Assembly (NCBI GenBank): GCA_030526885.1
Contig: JAUNBV010000001.1
Location: 14,778-36,156 of the forward strand
Origin: Syntrophomonadaceae bacterium
GTDB taxonomy: Bacteria > Bacillota > Syntrophomonadia > Syntrophomonadales > Syntrophomonadaceae
Length of the DNA: 21,379 nucleotides
Direction of reading: 5' to 3'
Shown here piece after piece: positions 1-7,007 of this stretch; the stretch's first letter is position 1; each line of letters starts with the position of its first letter. The notes beneath the pieces are model-generated. The model was not told where the DNA came from and did no database searches. It was given only the letters and a program-made list of their open reading frames with translations. The translations under genes and the position numbers were made by a program.

Positions 1-276
1 GATGTGCTGATAATCGACGATATCGTGGACACCGGCCTTACCCTGAGCCATTTGACGGAGCTGTTCAAGTTGCGGGGCGCGCGCAGCGTAAAGGTCGGTT
101 GCCTGCTGGACAAGCCCGAACGCCGCAAGGTAGAGGTGCCCATCGATTACTGCGGCTTTACCGTTCCCAATGAATTCGTGGTGGGTTACGGCCTGGACTA
201 TAACAATAATTACCGCTCCTATCCGGCGGTGTGCGTTCTCAAGCCGGAGGTGTATCAGGGGGAGAAGGATGCATAA
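1..276 (+). CDS. hpt: Hypoxanthine phosphoribosyltransferase, C-terminal part (gene enters from the left edge)
   Basis: This is the 3' part of a purine phosphoribosyltransferase gene that starts outside the window; 91 codons remain, ending at TAA 274-276. The enzyme joins hypoxanthine or guanine to PRPP to make IMP or GMP in the cytoplasm (purine salvage). The visible evidence is the PRPP-binding motif [11 protein letters not shown] at the very start, followed by the usual type I PRTase tail: LDKPERRKV, then [18 protein letters not shown], which forms the purine-binding hood and the conserved FVVGYGLDY stretch of Hpt. It lies 119 bp upstream of guaA on the same strand, so both genes feed the guanine nucleotide pool and may be co-transcribed. 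Nothing looks broken; it is partial only because of the window edge. A different 6-oxopurine PRTase is possible but less likely. Confidence 0.93.
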   Translation, partial: DVLIIDDIVDTGLTLSHLTELFKLRGARSVKVGCLLDKPERRKVEVPIDYCGFTVPNEFVVGYGLDYNNNYRSYPAVCVLKPEVYQGEKDA

Positions 277-395
277 GCACATAGAACATTATTTTCTATA
301 TAGGCATTACGATTCTAATTTTAAGGACCGGGCGCCGTAGCCGAATCCGTAGCTTTAGCGTCTGGGAGGGGTATTAAACTGGAGGAGGAGAAGGC

Positions 396-1703
396 ATGAA
401 ACAGGATTTGATAGCCATTTTGGATTTGGGCAGTGAAGGTAATTCGAGGATGGCGCGCAAGGTGCGTGATTTGGGGGTTTATAGTGAAATATATGCCCAC
501 GATATTACGGAGCAGGAACTGCGGGCTTTGCCCAATCTGCGCGGCATAATAGTAAACGGCGGCAAAAACAACATCATCGACGGTCAAAGGATCGACGCCG
601 GGCCATGGGTGTACGGCGGGCCCACGCCGGTGCTGGTCATAGAGCATGACACGCCGCGGGCCGAAAAACATATCGCGGCGCTGCCCGCCACGGACGATGA
701 ATTGACCGCGGAACTGAACGCGTTCTTATTCGACCGCTGCCGGGCGGATAAAAACTGGAACATGAAAAACTTCATCGCCGATCAGGTGGAATCCATCCGC
801 CGTCAAGTAGGGGAGCGCAAGGTATTGCTGGCTCTGTCCGGCGGGGTGGATTCCTCGGTGGTCGCCGCCCTGCTGATAAAAGCCGTGGGCGAGCAGCTCT
901 ACTGCGTGCATGTCAACCACGGCCTGATGCGCAAGGGCGAGAGCGAGCAGGTGGTGGAGGTTTTCCGCCGGCAGCTCAAAGCCAATCTGACCTTTGTGGA
1001 CGCCTCCGAGCGTTTCCTGGAAAAACTGGCCGGGGTGGCCGATCCCGAAGAAAAACGCAAGATCATCGGCGGCGAATTCATCCGCGTATTCGAGGAAGAA
1101 GCCGCCAAGCTGGGCAAAATGGACTTTCTCGCCCAGGGCACCATCTATCCCGATATTGCCGAGAGCGGCACCAAAACCGCCAAGGGCGTCAAAGCCCATC
1201 ACAATGTGGGCGGCTTGCCGGACGATTTGCAATTTGAGCTGGTGGAACCCTTGAAGTATCTGTTTAAGGACGAGGTGCGGGCCTGCGGCGTGGAGCTGGG
1301 ATTGCCGGATTCCATGGTGTATCGCCAGCCCTTCCCCGGCCCCGGCCTGGGCGTGCGCTGTCTGGGCGCCATCACCAAAGACCGGCTGCACGCGGTGCGC
1401 GAGGCCGACGCTATCGTGCGCGAGGAATTCGACCGCGCCGGACTGGCGGGCCAGGTGTGGCAGTACTTCGCCATCGTGCCCGATTTCAGGTCCACCGGCG
1501 TGAAAGACGGCCAGCGCTCCTTTGAATACCCCGTCATCCTCCGCGCCGTAAACACCGTAGACGCCATGACCGCCACCGTAGAGGAATTGAACTGGCCCCT
1601 GCTTCATAAAATAACCGGCCGCATCCTGGCCGAGGTAGAGGGAGTCAACCGCGTGCTGTACGACATTTCCCCCAAACCACCGGCCACAATCGAGTGGGAG
1701 TAG
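396..1703 (+). CDS. guaA: GMP synthase with intact synthetase but degenerate glutaminase domain
   Basis: GMP synthase aminates XMP to GMP using ATP. The synthetase half is complete: the ATP pyrophosphatase P-loop SGGVDSS is at about residues 148-154, followed by KRKIIGGEFI, FLAQGTIYPD, HHNVGGLP, the RQPFPGPGLG motif, and the family C-terminus KPPATIEWE. The N-terminal glutamine amidotransferase domain is abnormal. It begins normally (AILDLGSEGNSRMARKVRDLGVYSE), but the usual SGGP loop is NGGK. After PTPVL, where the nucleophile motif GICYGMQ should follow, the protein reads VIEHDTPRAEKH and soon joins the domain end (NAFLFDRC). About 75 residues carrying the catalytic Cys and the His-Glu pair are absent, so the protein is 435 aa instead of about 510-525. 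The reading frame is continuous and the start has an excellent GGAGGAGGAG site. Inference: it uses free ammonia or a separate glutaminase. Confidence 0.93.
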   Translation: MKQDLIAILDLGSEGNSRMARKVRDLGVYSEIYAHDITEQELRALPNLRGIIVNGGKNNIIDGQRIDAGPWVYGGPTPVLVIEHDTPRAEKHIAALPATDDELTAELNAFLFDRCRADKNWNMKNFIADQVESIRRQVGERKVLLALSGGVDSSVVAALLIKAVGEQLYCVHVNHGLMRKGESEQVVEVFRRQLKANLTFVDASERFLEKLAGVADPEEKRKIIGGEFIRVFEEEAAKLGKMDFLAQGTIYPDIAESGTKTAKGVKAHHNVGGLPDDLQFELVEPLKYLFKDEVRACGVELGLPDSMVYRQPFPGPGLGVRCLGAITKDRLHAVREADAIVREEFDRAGLAGQVWQYFAIVPDFRSTGVKDGQRSFEYPVILRAVNTVDAMTATVEELNWPLLHKITGRILAEVEGVNRVLYDISPKPPATIEWE

Positions 1704-1809
1704 TCAGCCGTTAACCGGCGGGGATGCGCACGTTTTTTGAAGATGGCCCGAGGGCCGGAACGGGTACGAGCCTTGCCGGCGAGGATAGCGTAATAAAGGC
1801 GAGGAAAAT

Positions 1810-2027
1810 ATGGCGGATATCATTAACAAGAATAAGGCATCGAAAGAAGAAAAGATTATAGGTTTATTTCTTAATCAATATTTGTCATTACTATAGCAGG
1901 CTGTATTGCGGGCCGTTTTTTTGTGACCCCGGAGGCTCGGGCGGCAATCATAATCATGACTATTGTGTCATTATTTTGTCTGGTCGCCGTGTGGGTCGCC
2001 ACTACCGTCAGTCTAAGAAAAAAGTAG
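1810..2027 (+). pseudogene. Small membrane protein gene (about 72 aa), apparently frameshifted
   Basis: A good start (ATG at 1810, preceded by AAGGCGAGG) opens a 28-codon frame that begins MADIINKNKASKEEKIIGLF and stops at TAG 1894-1896. Another frame, open from 1875, continues with a hydrophobic segment (FVITIAGCIAGRFF), then TPEARAAIIIMTIVSLFCLV and a basic end (SLRKK), stopping at TAG 2025-2027. One extra base near 1876-1880 would join them into a protein with a charged N-terminus and two membrane helices. The join falls inside what would be the first helix. I see this directly in the sequence. Whether it is a real mutation, a sequencing error or a programmed shift cannot be told here. Function unknown. 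It sits directly upstream of cstA and could have been a small accessory subunit of that transporter, but this is a guess from position only. Confidence 0.5.
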
Positions 2028-2038
2028 CATGAATATAT

Positions 2039-2087
2039 GATTCCGGCTTTGACACCGCTTGAAAGCGGGAATCAAAGCGAGGGAAGG
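2039..2087 (+). promoter_or_regulatory. Structured cstA leader with two alternative hairpins near the ribosome binding site
   Basis: Two mutually exclusive stems can be read directly. Fold A pairs GATTCCGGCTTT (2039-2050) with AAAGCGGGAATC (2062-2073), 11 of 12 positions paired, and leaves the Shine-Dalgarno GAGGGAAGG (2079-2087) free. Fold B pairs GCTTTGA (2046-2052) with TCAAAGC (2072-2078), has an inner CCGCT/AGCGG stem, and can extend by pairing TTCC (2041-2044) with GGAA (2082-2085), which covers the Shine-Dalgarno. No known riboswitch class is recognised. A regulatory role is inference. Confidence 0.4.
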
Positions 2088-2096
2088 GCTTTTTAG

Positions 2097-3524
2097 ATGA
2101 TCAGTTTTTTTGCTTGCCTGTCCATACTGATTGGCGGCTACTTTCTCTATGGAAAAATGGTGGAAAGGGTTTTCGGGCCCGAGGATGGCCCTACCCCCGC
2201 GTTTACTAAGAGTGACGGGGCCGACTATGTTCCCCTGCCGGCTTGGCGCGTGTTTCTGATCCAGTTATTGAACATAGCGGGCCTGGGGCCTATTTTTGGC
2301 GCGCTGGCCGGTGCGCAGTGGGGTTCGTCGGTTTTTATTTGGATAACCTTAGGCACCCTGCTTGCCGGCGGCGTGCATGACTATCTGGCGGGTATGATCT
2401 CGCTGCGGCACGATGGCGCCAGCATATCGGAAGTGGTGGGGGTGTATCTGGGAAAGCGCATGAAGTTTCTCATGCGCATTTTCTCCGTGGTTTTACTGGT
2501 CTTGGTGGGCGTGGCCTTCTCCACCGGACCCGCCAACCTTCTAGCCATGCTGACGCCTGCCGTGCTGAACACTAACTTCTGGCTGGTGGTGGTGCTGGGC
2601 TACTACTTTATCGCCACTTTTTTACCCATCGATAAGTTGATTGGAAAAATCTATCCGTTCTTTGGGGTGTGCTTGATCGTCATGGCGGTGGGCGTGTGCT
2701 TCGGCCTCTTTTCCCAGGGCTATCAGATCCCGGAAATAAGCCTGCGCAATCTCCATCCCGCAGGTTCTCCCATCTGGCCCATCATGTTCATATCCGTGGC
2801 CTGCGGCGCTATCTCCGGCTTCCATGCCACCCAATCCCCCATCATGGCGCGGTGCTTGACCAGTGAAAAGAAGGGCCGCCAGATCTTCTATGGCGCGATG
2901 GTGGCGGAGGGGATCATCGCCCTCATCTGGGCGGCGGCGGGAACCGCGTTCTATGAGAGTACCGGAGGCCTGGCCGCCGCCATCTCCGCCGGGACCCAGA
3001 GCAGTGTGGTGTATGATGTGTGCTTTAGCCTGCTGGGTCCCGTTGGCGCTGTCATTGCAATGATGGGCGTGATCGTGTGCCCCATTTCATCCGCCGATAC
3101 CGCTTACCGCTCCGCCCGCCTTACCCTGGCCGACTGGTTCCGGATCGATCAGAAACCGCTCCGCAATCGTCTGCTGCTGACCATTCCCCTGCTGTCGGTA
3201 GGCGCCGTTTTGACGCAGGTAGATGTGCAGGTTATTTGGCGCTATTTTTCTTGGTCCAATCAGACGCTGGCCATGATCGCCTTGTGGGCGGGCACGGTTT
3301 ATCTCTACCGCAACCGGCGCAATTTCTACATATCCATGGTTCCCGCCACCTTCATGTCCGCGGTTAGCTGTACCTATATCATGATGGCGCAGGAGGGCTT
3401 TGGCATTTCTGCAACCATCGCCTATCCCACGGGTATCGTGTTTGCGCTGGGCTGTGTGGCGGTATTCCTTTTTACCGGCCCGCTGAAGAAAAACGCCGCC
3501 GATGCGTTGCGGCTGGACGAATAG
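2097..3524 (+). CDS. cstA: CstA family carbon starvation protein (pyruvate/peptide transporter), short form
   Basis: This is a polytopic inner-membrane transporter of the CstA family (PF02554). Characterised members take up pyruvate or peptides when carbon is limiting. Family signatures are visible in order: GPEDGPTPAF and DGADYVPLP after the first helix, QLLNIAGLGPIFGALAGAQ, GGVHDYLAGMISLRHDGAS, FSTGPANLLAML, GFHATQSPIMARC, and PISSADTAYRSARL near the end. I count roughly 11-13 hydrophobic segments. At 475 aa it is the short clostridial form rather than the approximately 700-aa E. coli form. The start at 2097 follows GAGGGAAGG and begins with the expected first helix. It converges with the activase gene, with only 11 bp between the two stop codons. 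The alternative hairpins in its leader suggest post-transcriptional control. The substrate cannot be predicted from sequence. Confidence 0.93.
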   Translation: MISFFACLSILIGGYFLYGKMVERVFGPEDGPTPAFTKSDGADYVPLPAWRVFLIQLLNIAGLGPIFGALAGAQWGSSVFIWITLGTLLAGGVHDYLAGMISLRHDGASISEVVGVYLGKRMKFLMRIFSVVLLVLVGVAFSTGPANLLAMLTPAVLNTNFWLVVVLGYYFIATFLPIDKLIGKIYPFFGVCLIVMAVGVCFGLFSQGYQIPEISLRNLHPAGSPIWPIMFISVACGAISGFHATQSPIMARCLTSEKKGRQIFYGAMVAEGIIALIWAAAGTAFYESTGGLAAAISAGTQSSVVYDVCFSLLGPVGAVIAMMGVIVCPISSADTAYRSARLTLADWFRIDQKPLRNRLLLTIPLLSVGAVLTQVDVQVIWRYFSWSNQTLAMIALWAGTVYLYRNRRNFYISMVPATFMSAVSCTYIMMAQEGFGISATIAYPTGIVFALGCVAVFLFTGPLKKNAADALRLDE

Positions 3525-3535
3525 CGATAAAGCTT

Positions 3536-4576
3536 TCACTCCGTCTTCTCTTTCCCCGTCTCCCTCCCTTGAGCGAACGGCTTGATAGAATGGCTTTCCT
3601 TCGGGGCACAGGCGCCTAAGCTCTCCCAACGGCGGCAGCGATCGCCCCAACAGGCCAGGGTTTGGCCTTCGCGCTGCATGGCGGCTACTTCGCATTGGTT
3701 GGGACAGCCGGAGCAGACAAAGCTGCGGTTTACAAAATTGCCTTGCTGTACGTAGTCCATGCCCTTGAAGCGGCTGGGCTGCGGGTCGCGGGCGTATTCC
3801 TCCCGGGACAGCAGCGCCGTGCCCAGCGCGCCCATCACATCGTAGTGCTCCGGCACGGTCAGTTCCTGTTGCAACAGCCCTGCAAACGCTTTTTTGATGC
3901 CGGCATTGGCGGCCACTCCGCCCTGAAAGACGATGGGGCCTTCTATTTTCTTGCCACGGGCCACGTTATTGAGGTAATTGCGGGCCAGGGATTCGCACAG
4001 GCCCATTAAAATGGCGTCCAGGGGATAGCCCATCTGTTGTTTATGAATCATGTCGGATTCGGCGAAAACGCCGCAGCGCCCGGCCAAACGGATGCTGTGG
4101 TCGGAGGCCGCCGCCCGGCGGCCCAGTTCCTCCACCGGCAGGCCGAGGCGTGCGGCCTGCTGATCGATAAAGGAGCCGGTGCCGGCAGCGCATACGGTAT
4201 TCATGGCAAAGTCCCGCACCAACCCGTCCCGCAGCAAGATTATTTTCGAGTCCTGACCTCCGATTTCAATAACGGTGCGGGTTCCCGGACAGGCAAACAC
4301 GGCGGCGGCGCCGTGGGCGGTAATCTCGTTTTTCACCACATCCGCGCCCAATACCACTGCGGCCAACTGCCGCCCGCTGCCGGTGACGCCTACCCCGCAC
4401 ACCTCGGCCTCCCCGGCCAGGTCGGGCGGCAGCAGCCGGGCCAGACCGGTCTTTACCGCGGTCACCGGTTCGCCTGCGGTGCGCAGGTATTGCCGCGCTA
4501 TCAGGCGGGCGTCGGCGTCGATGAGCGCCAGATTGCAGCTCACCGAGCCCAGATCTACACCGAGAAACACTTTCAT
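3536..4576 (-). CDS. 2-hydroxyacyl-CoA dehydratase activase-like ATPase (BadF/BcrA/HgdC family) with Cys-rich tail
   Basis: This is a member of the ASKHA ATPases that inject an ATP-energised electron into 2-hydroxyacyl-CoA dehydratases or benzoyl-CoA reductases. Start chosen at 4576 (MKVFLGVDLGS) because the phosphate-1 loop begins there and GGGAGGAAG precedes it; a longer frame to 4672 adds an arginine-rich non-family leader. Visible features are GVDLGSVS (6-13), GVTGSGRQL (63-71), IEIGGQDSK (103-111), and the two cysteines that would hold the intersubunit [4Fe-4S] cluster: C129 in NTVCAAGTGSFID and C168 in GRCGVFAESDM. VFQGGVAAN (217-224) is the adenosine motif. After the fold ends at about residue 262, a tail carries CSGCPNQC (288-295) plus C309 and C314, possibly a second metal site. 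It overlaps the upstream gene by ATGA, so the two are translationally coupled. The target enzyme is unknown. Confidence 0.88.
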   Translation of the reverse strand: MKVFLGVDLGSVSCNLALIDADARLIARQYLRTAGEPVTAVKTGLARLLPPDLAGEAEVCGVGVTGSGRQLAAVVLGADVVKNEITAHGAAAVFACPGTRTVIEIGGQDSKIILLRDGLVRDFAMNTVCAAGTGSFIDQQAARLGLPVEELGRRAAASDHSIRLAGRCGVFAESDMIHKQQMGYPLDAILMGLCESLARNYLNNVARGKKIEGPIVFQGGVAANAGIKKAFAGLLQQELTVPEHYDVMGALGTALLSREEYARDPQPSRFKGMDYVQQGNFVNRSFVCSGCPNQCEVAAMQREGQTLACWGDRCRRWESLGACAPKESHSIKPFAQGRETGKEKTE

Positions 4577-5661
4577 CGCGCTTCCTCCCGGGCAGGGCCG
4601 CGCCGCAGCAGGTCGGCAAAGGCTTCCAGCCGGGTCTGCAGGCCGCCGCTGCCGCTGTGCTCGTCCAGCCATAAGGTCATCACGGGCACGTTTTCATTCA
4701 CGCTCAGCTCCGGCAATACGGATTGTGCCACCAATTCCGGCATACAACCCAAGGGCCCTATCTGGATAACCCCCTCCGCGCGGCGGCGGGCAAACATGAC
4801 GGCTTCGCCTACCGTTTCCTGTCCCCGTCCGCCCACCGTATCCCCGATATAGGGGCGGGCCAACCGCAGGATATGCTCGCGCTCCGAGGCTTTCGCCCGG
4901 CCTCCCAGCACGTGATCGTTTACCCAATCGGTCACGCGGGCGCTGCACAGGCATTCCACGTCCAGGCGGCCCAGTTCTTCGATTATGTTATAATTGGCGG
5001 CCGGTTCCAGTATGGTGTAGATCTCCCCCACCAGCCCCACGCGGGGAACAGGGCGGCGGTGCTGCGGCAGGCTTTGCAGGCTCCGCCGCAATTTTTGATT
5101 GATTTGCGCCATCTCCGCGGGCTCATCGCAGCGTTCCAACTCCTGCCGTCCCTGTTCATAGAGCCTTATGACCGCATTTTTATCCCTGGCGCGGGGCAGG
5201 AAATGATTGCGGCTGTCCTCCAGTTCCTCCACCGCCAGCAGCTTCTGCCAGGCGGCGCGCAGGGCCCGCACCCGCTGCGGCCAGCCGGTGCGCGCGCCCA
5301 GCGGCTTGAGGCGGGAGGGCAATTCCCGCCATCCCGCATCCGGGCGTTCCAGCACCAGCAATTCAAATTCGTAACCCATGTCCCGCAAAATATCGGCTTC
5401 GCTCTGGGCGAACCATCCAAAACGGCAGGGGCCCCAACCCCCGGCCATGATGATGGTATCGGCCCCCTGTTCCAGCGCCTCCATAAAATTGCCCAGATTG
5501 AGTTTCATGGGCATACAGGAGCCCTCCGGCGCGGCGCGGCTGCCCAGGGCCACCGTTTTAGCCGTAATCGGCGGCGGCACGGTAAGGTCGAGCCGCAGCC
5601 CCTTCATCAGGGTCCGCACCCCCATATGCAGGTTGCCCATGTGGGGAAACGTCAGGTTCAT
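4573..5661 (-). CDS. Acyl-CoA dehydratase activase-related protein (HgdB/DUF2229-like), second half
   Basis: This 362-aa protein resembles the HgdB-like part of the large clostridial CoA-enzyme activase proteins. Seen at the N-terminus are LTFPHMGNLHMGV, then PPITAKTVALGS, CMPMKLNLGNFMEAL and MAGGWGPCRFGWF. The C-terminal half has VGLVGEIYTILEP, IIEELGRLDVEC and IGPLGCMPELVAQ, ending TLWLDEHSGSGGLQTRLEAF. The retained cysteines (about C49, C79 and the later CLC and GC sites) could ligate an iron-sulfur cluster, as in HgdA/HgdB. The start at 5661 has an excellent AAAGGAGGG site and matches the family start. It overlaps the preceding gene by 104 bp and the following activase gene by 4 bp. Inferred role: partner or substrate of the activase encoded next. 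No hydroxyacyl-CoA substrate can be assigned. Confidence 0.78.
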   Translation of the reverse strand: MNLTFPHMGNLHMGVRTLMKGLRLDLTVPPPITAKTVALGSRAAPEGSCMPMKLNLGNFMEALEQGADTIIMAGGWGPCRFGWFAQSEADILRDMGYEFELLVLERPDAGWRELPSRLKPLGARTGWPQRVRALRAAWQKLLAVEELEDSRNHFLPRARDKNAVIRLYEQGRQELERCDEPAEMAQINQKLRRSLQSLPQHRRPVPRVGLVGEIYTILEPAANYNIIEELGRLDVECLCSARVTDWVNDHVLGGRAKASEREHILRLARPYIGDTVGGRGQETVGEAVMFARRRAEGVIQIGPLGCMPELVAQSVLPELSVNENVPVMTLWLDEHSGSGGLQTRLEAFADLLRRGPAREEAR

Positions 5662-6625
5662 GCTCCGCCCTCCTTTTGCGCCGCAGCATATCGCAGAATG
5701 CTTCCAATCGGGTCATCACCGCAGTTTCCGCGCTGTGTTCATCCACGCTCAAAAACAGCCCCGGAGTGGCTTTGAGGCTTTTAGCCACCGTGTTCAGCAA
5801 AATCGAGTCCGGACCACAACCCATGCTGCTCATAAACACTACCCCGTCGATATCGGGGTCGGACTCCATCACCAGGGCCGCGCCGGTCATTTTCTTGCCG
5901 CTGCTCCAAAACACGCGGCGGGGCAAACCGGCCGCCTGCGCCTCCACCGCCGTCCGCGACAGGGCCTCCATGCCCACTACCCGGCATCCCAGCCCCCGCA
6001 GAGCGGAAATCAGGTTTAAGCTCAGCCACGCATCATACACTACATAGCCGTGCCCCACCAACCCCACGGTCAAATCGCCGGGCGGCGGCAAGGCCACGGC
6101 CTTGCCTTCCCCTACCGCAATAGCTTCCGCCGGGCTGTAGCCTTCGCGCAGCAGGCGGCTAAAACTGCCCTGCTCGGAGAGCGCGGCCGCCCAAGCCTTT
6201 GGGACCGCAGACGGACGGCGCCCGGCCAGGGCCGCCATCTCTTTCAGCACCGGTTCCAGATGCGCCGCGCCGCGCCGCAGGTCGATGCGGGGCGAAAGCA
6301 GCGGGGGGATATGCCTCATACGGCTGCGAATCATATCCGGCAAGCCCATAATATTGGGACAGGTAAAGCAGCGCGGCTCCACGCTCACCAGCCGCGGCAG
6401 AAAGATATGGTCCACCTTGAGCTGCGCCAGCCGCTGCACATGGCCGTGGGCCAGTTTCATGGGCAGGCACAATTCGTCCAGTGCCGCCTCCAGCCCCGAT
6501 TCCAGCATAGCGCGGTCGGTGGGACCCGAGCACACCGGTACTGCGCCCAGTTCCTGCCAAAATGTTTTCCACAGCGGGTAATAGTCATACCACAGCAGGC
6601 ATTGCGGCAAACCGATACGCAGCAT
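5558..6625 (-). CDS. DUF2229-type CoA-enzyme activase-related protein
   Basis: The 355-aa product starts RIGLPQCLLWYDYYPLWKTF, the typical opening of DUF2229 (PF09989), the domain that usually follows the activase domain in a single very long polypeptide. Further signatures are CLPMKLAHGHV, FLPRLVSVEPRCFTCPNIMGLPD, VGLVGHGYVVYDAW, SSMGCGPDSI and LSVDEHSAETAVMTRLEAF. The family-like part ends near CDMLRRKRR. The last 36 or so residues are a low-quality extension read through the start of the next gene, which suggests a lost stop codon. The ATG at 6625 lies 2 nt after the spoVAE stop and has no Shine-Dalgarno that I can see, so translation probably depends on ribosomes finishing spoVAE. With the next two genes it forms a three-gene split version of the large activase protein. 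Function is inferred from family only. Confidence 0.78.
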   Translation of the reverse strand: MLRIGLPQCLLWYDYYPLWKTFWQELGAVPVCSGPTDRAMLESGLEAALDELCLPMKLAHGHVQRLAQLKVDHIFLPRLVSVEPRCFTCPNIMGLPDMIRSRMRHIPPLLSPRIDLRRGAAHLEPVLKEMAALAGRRPSAVPKAWAAALSEQGSFSRLLREGYSPAEAIAVGEGKAVALPPPGDLTVGLVGHGYVVYDAWLSLNLISALRGLGCRVVGMEALSRTAVEAQAAGLPRRVFWSSGKKMTGAALVMESDPDIDGVVFMSSMGCGPDSILLNTVAKSLKATPGLFLSVDEHSAETAVMTRLEAFCDMLRRKRRAEHEPDVSPHGQPAYGGADPDEGAAARPYRAAADYG

Positions 6626-6627
6626 GG

Positions 6628-6984
6628 TTAGGAGCGCGGGTTAAAGCTCAAAGCCGCGAAATAGCCGAAAACGATGGCTGCGGTGATGCCTGCGGCGGCC
6701 GCCTCCACTCCGCCGCTGAAAACGCCCAGGAACCCCTTTTCGTCAACCCCTTGCAGCACCCCCTGCGCCAGGCTGTGCCCAAAACCGGACAGCGGTATGG
6801 TGGCGCCCGCACCGCCCCAGTCCACCAGATATTGATACAGGCCTAACCCCGAAAGCAGGGTGCCGGCGGTGATATATCCCACCAGGATATGCCCCGGCGT
6901 AATCTTATAACTGGTGAAATCCATCACCAGTTGTCCGATTACGCACAACAGTCCCCCTATGATAAAGGCCATTAAGTAATCCAT
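6628..6984 (-). CDS. spoVAE: Stage V sporulation protein AE (SpoVAE/SpoVAEB)
   Basis: This is a small integral membrane subunit of the SpoVA channel, which moves Ca-dipicolinate across the inner forespore membrane during sporulation and out at germination. At 118 aa it matches the B. subtilis SpoVAEB length of about 116 aa. It belongs to the SpoVAC/SpoVAEB family (PF03862): FIIGGLLCVIGQLVMDFT forms the first helix, GYITAGTLLSGLGLYQYLV the second, followed by GAGATIPLSGFGHSLAQGV and a final helix IFGYF-type segment (AAAAGITAAIVFGYFAAL). GGGGGAT precedes the start. It is third in the order C-D-E, 23 bp after spoVAD, and 2 nt before the DUF2229 gene. Expression in the forespore is expected from family knowledge; I could not place a clear sigma-G promoter. 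Confidence 0.95.
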   Translation of the reverse strand: MDYLMAFIIGGLLCVIGQLVMDFTSYKITPGHILVGYITAGTLLSGLGLYQYLVDWGGAGATIPLSGFGHSLAQGVLQGVDEKGFLGVFSGGVEAAAAGITAAIVFGYFAALSFNPRS

Positions 6985-7007
6985 GCCTATCCCCCGTTTC
7001 TTTTGGT

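Larger units (their letters stand above)
1704..2096 (+). other. Intergenic stretch between guaA and cstA
   Basis: This 393-bp stretch has no intact gene longer than 28 codons. It holds weak GC hairpins after guaA (GGCCC-ga-GGGCC near 1747, and a 4-bp GCCG/CGGC stem near 1706 followed some 20 bases later by a T run), the broken small membrane-protein gene at 1810-2027, and the structured cstA leader at 2039-2087. I see no convincing intrinsic terminator for guaA. Confidence 0.6.

Noticed and set aside
277..395. Possible purine or other riboswitch upstream of guaA
   Set aside because: No conserved core of the purine, PRPP, guanidine or ZTP classes could be matched by eye; only a good ribosome binding site is supported.
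726..1607. 293-codon open frame on the minus strand inside guaA
   Set aside because: Fully antisense to a gene with clear motifs; the translation has no family features. It is a product of high GC content.
4723..5775. 350-codon plus-strand frame across the activase-related genes
   Set aside because: His/Gln/Arg-rich shadow of the HgdB-like gene; no ribosome binding site and no family sequence.
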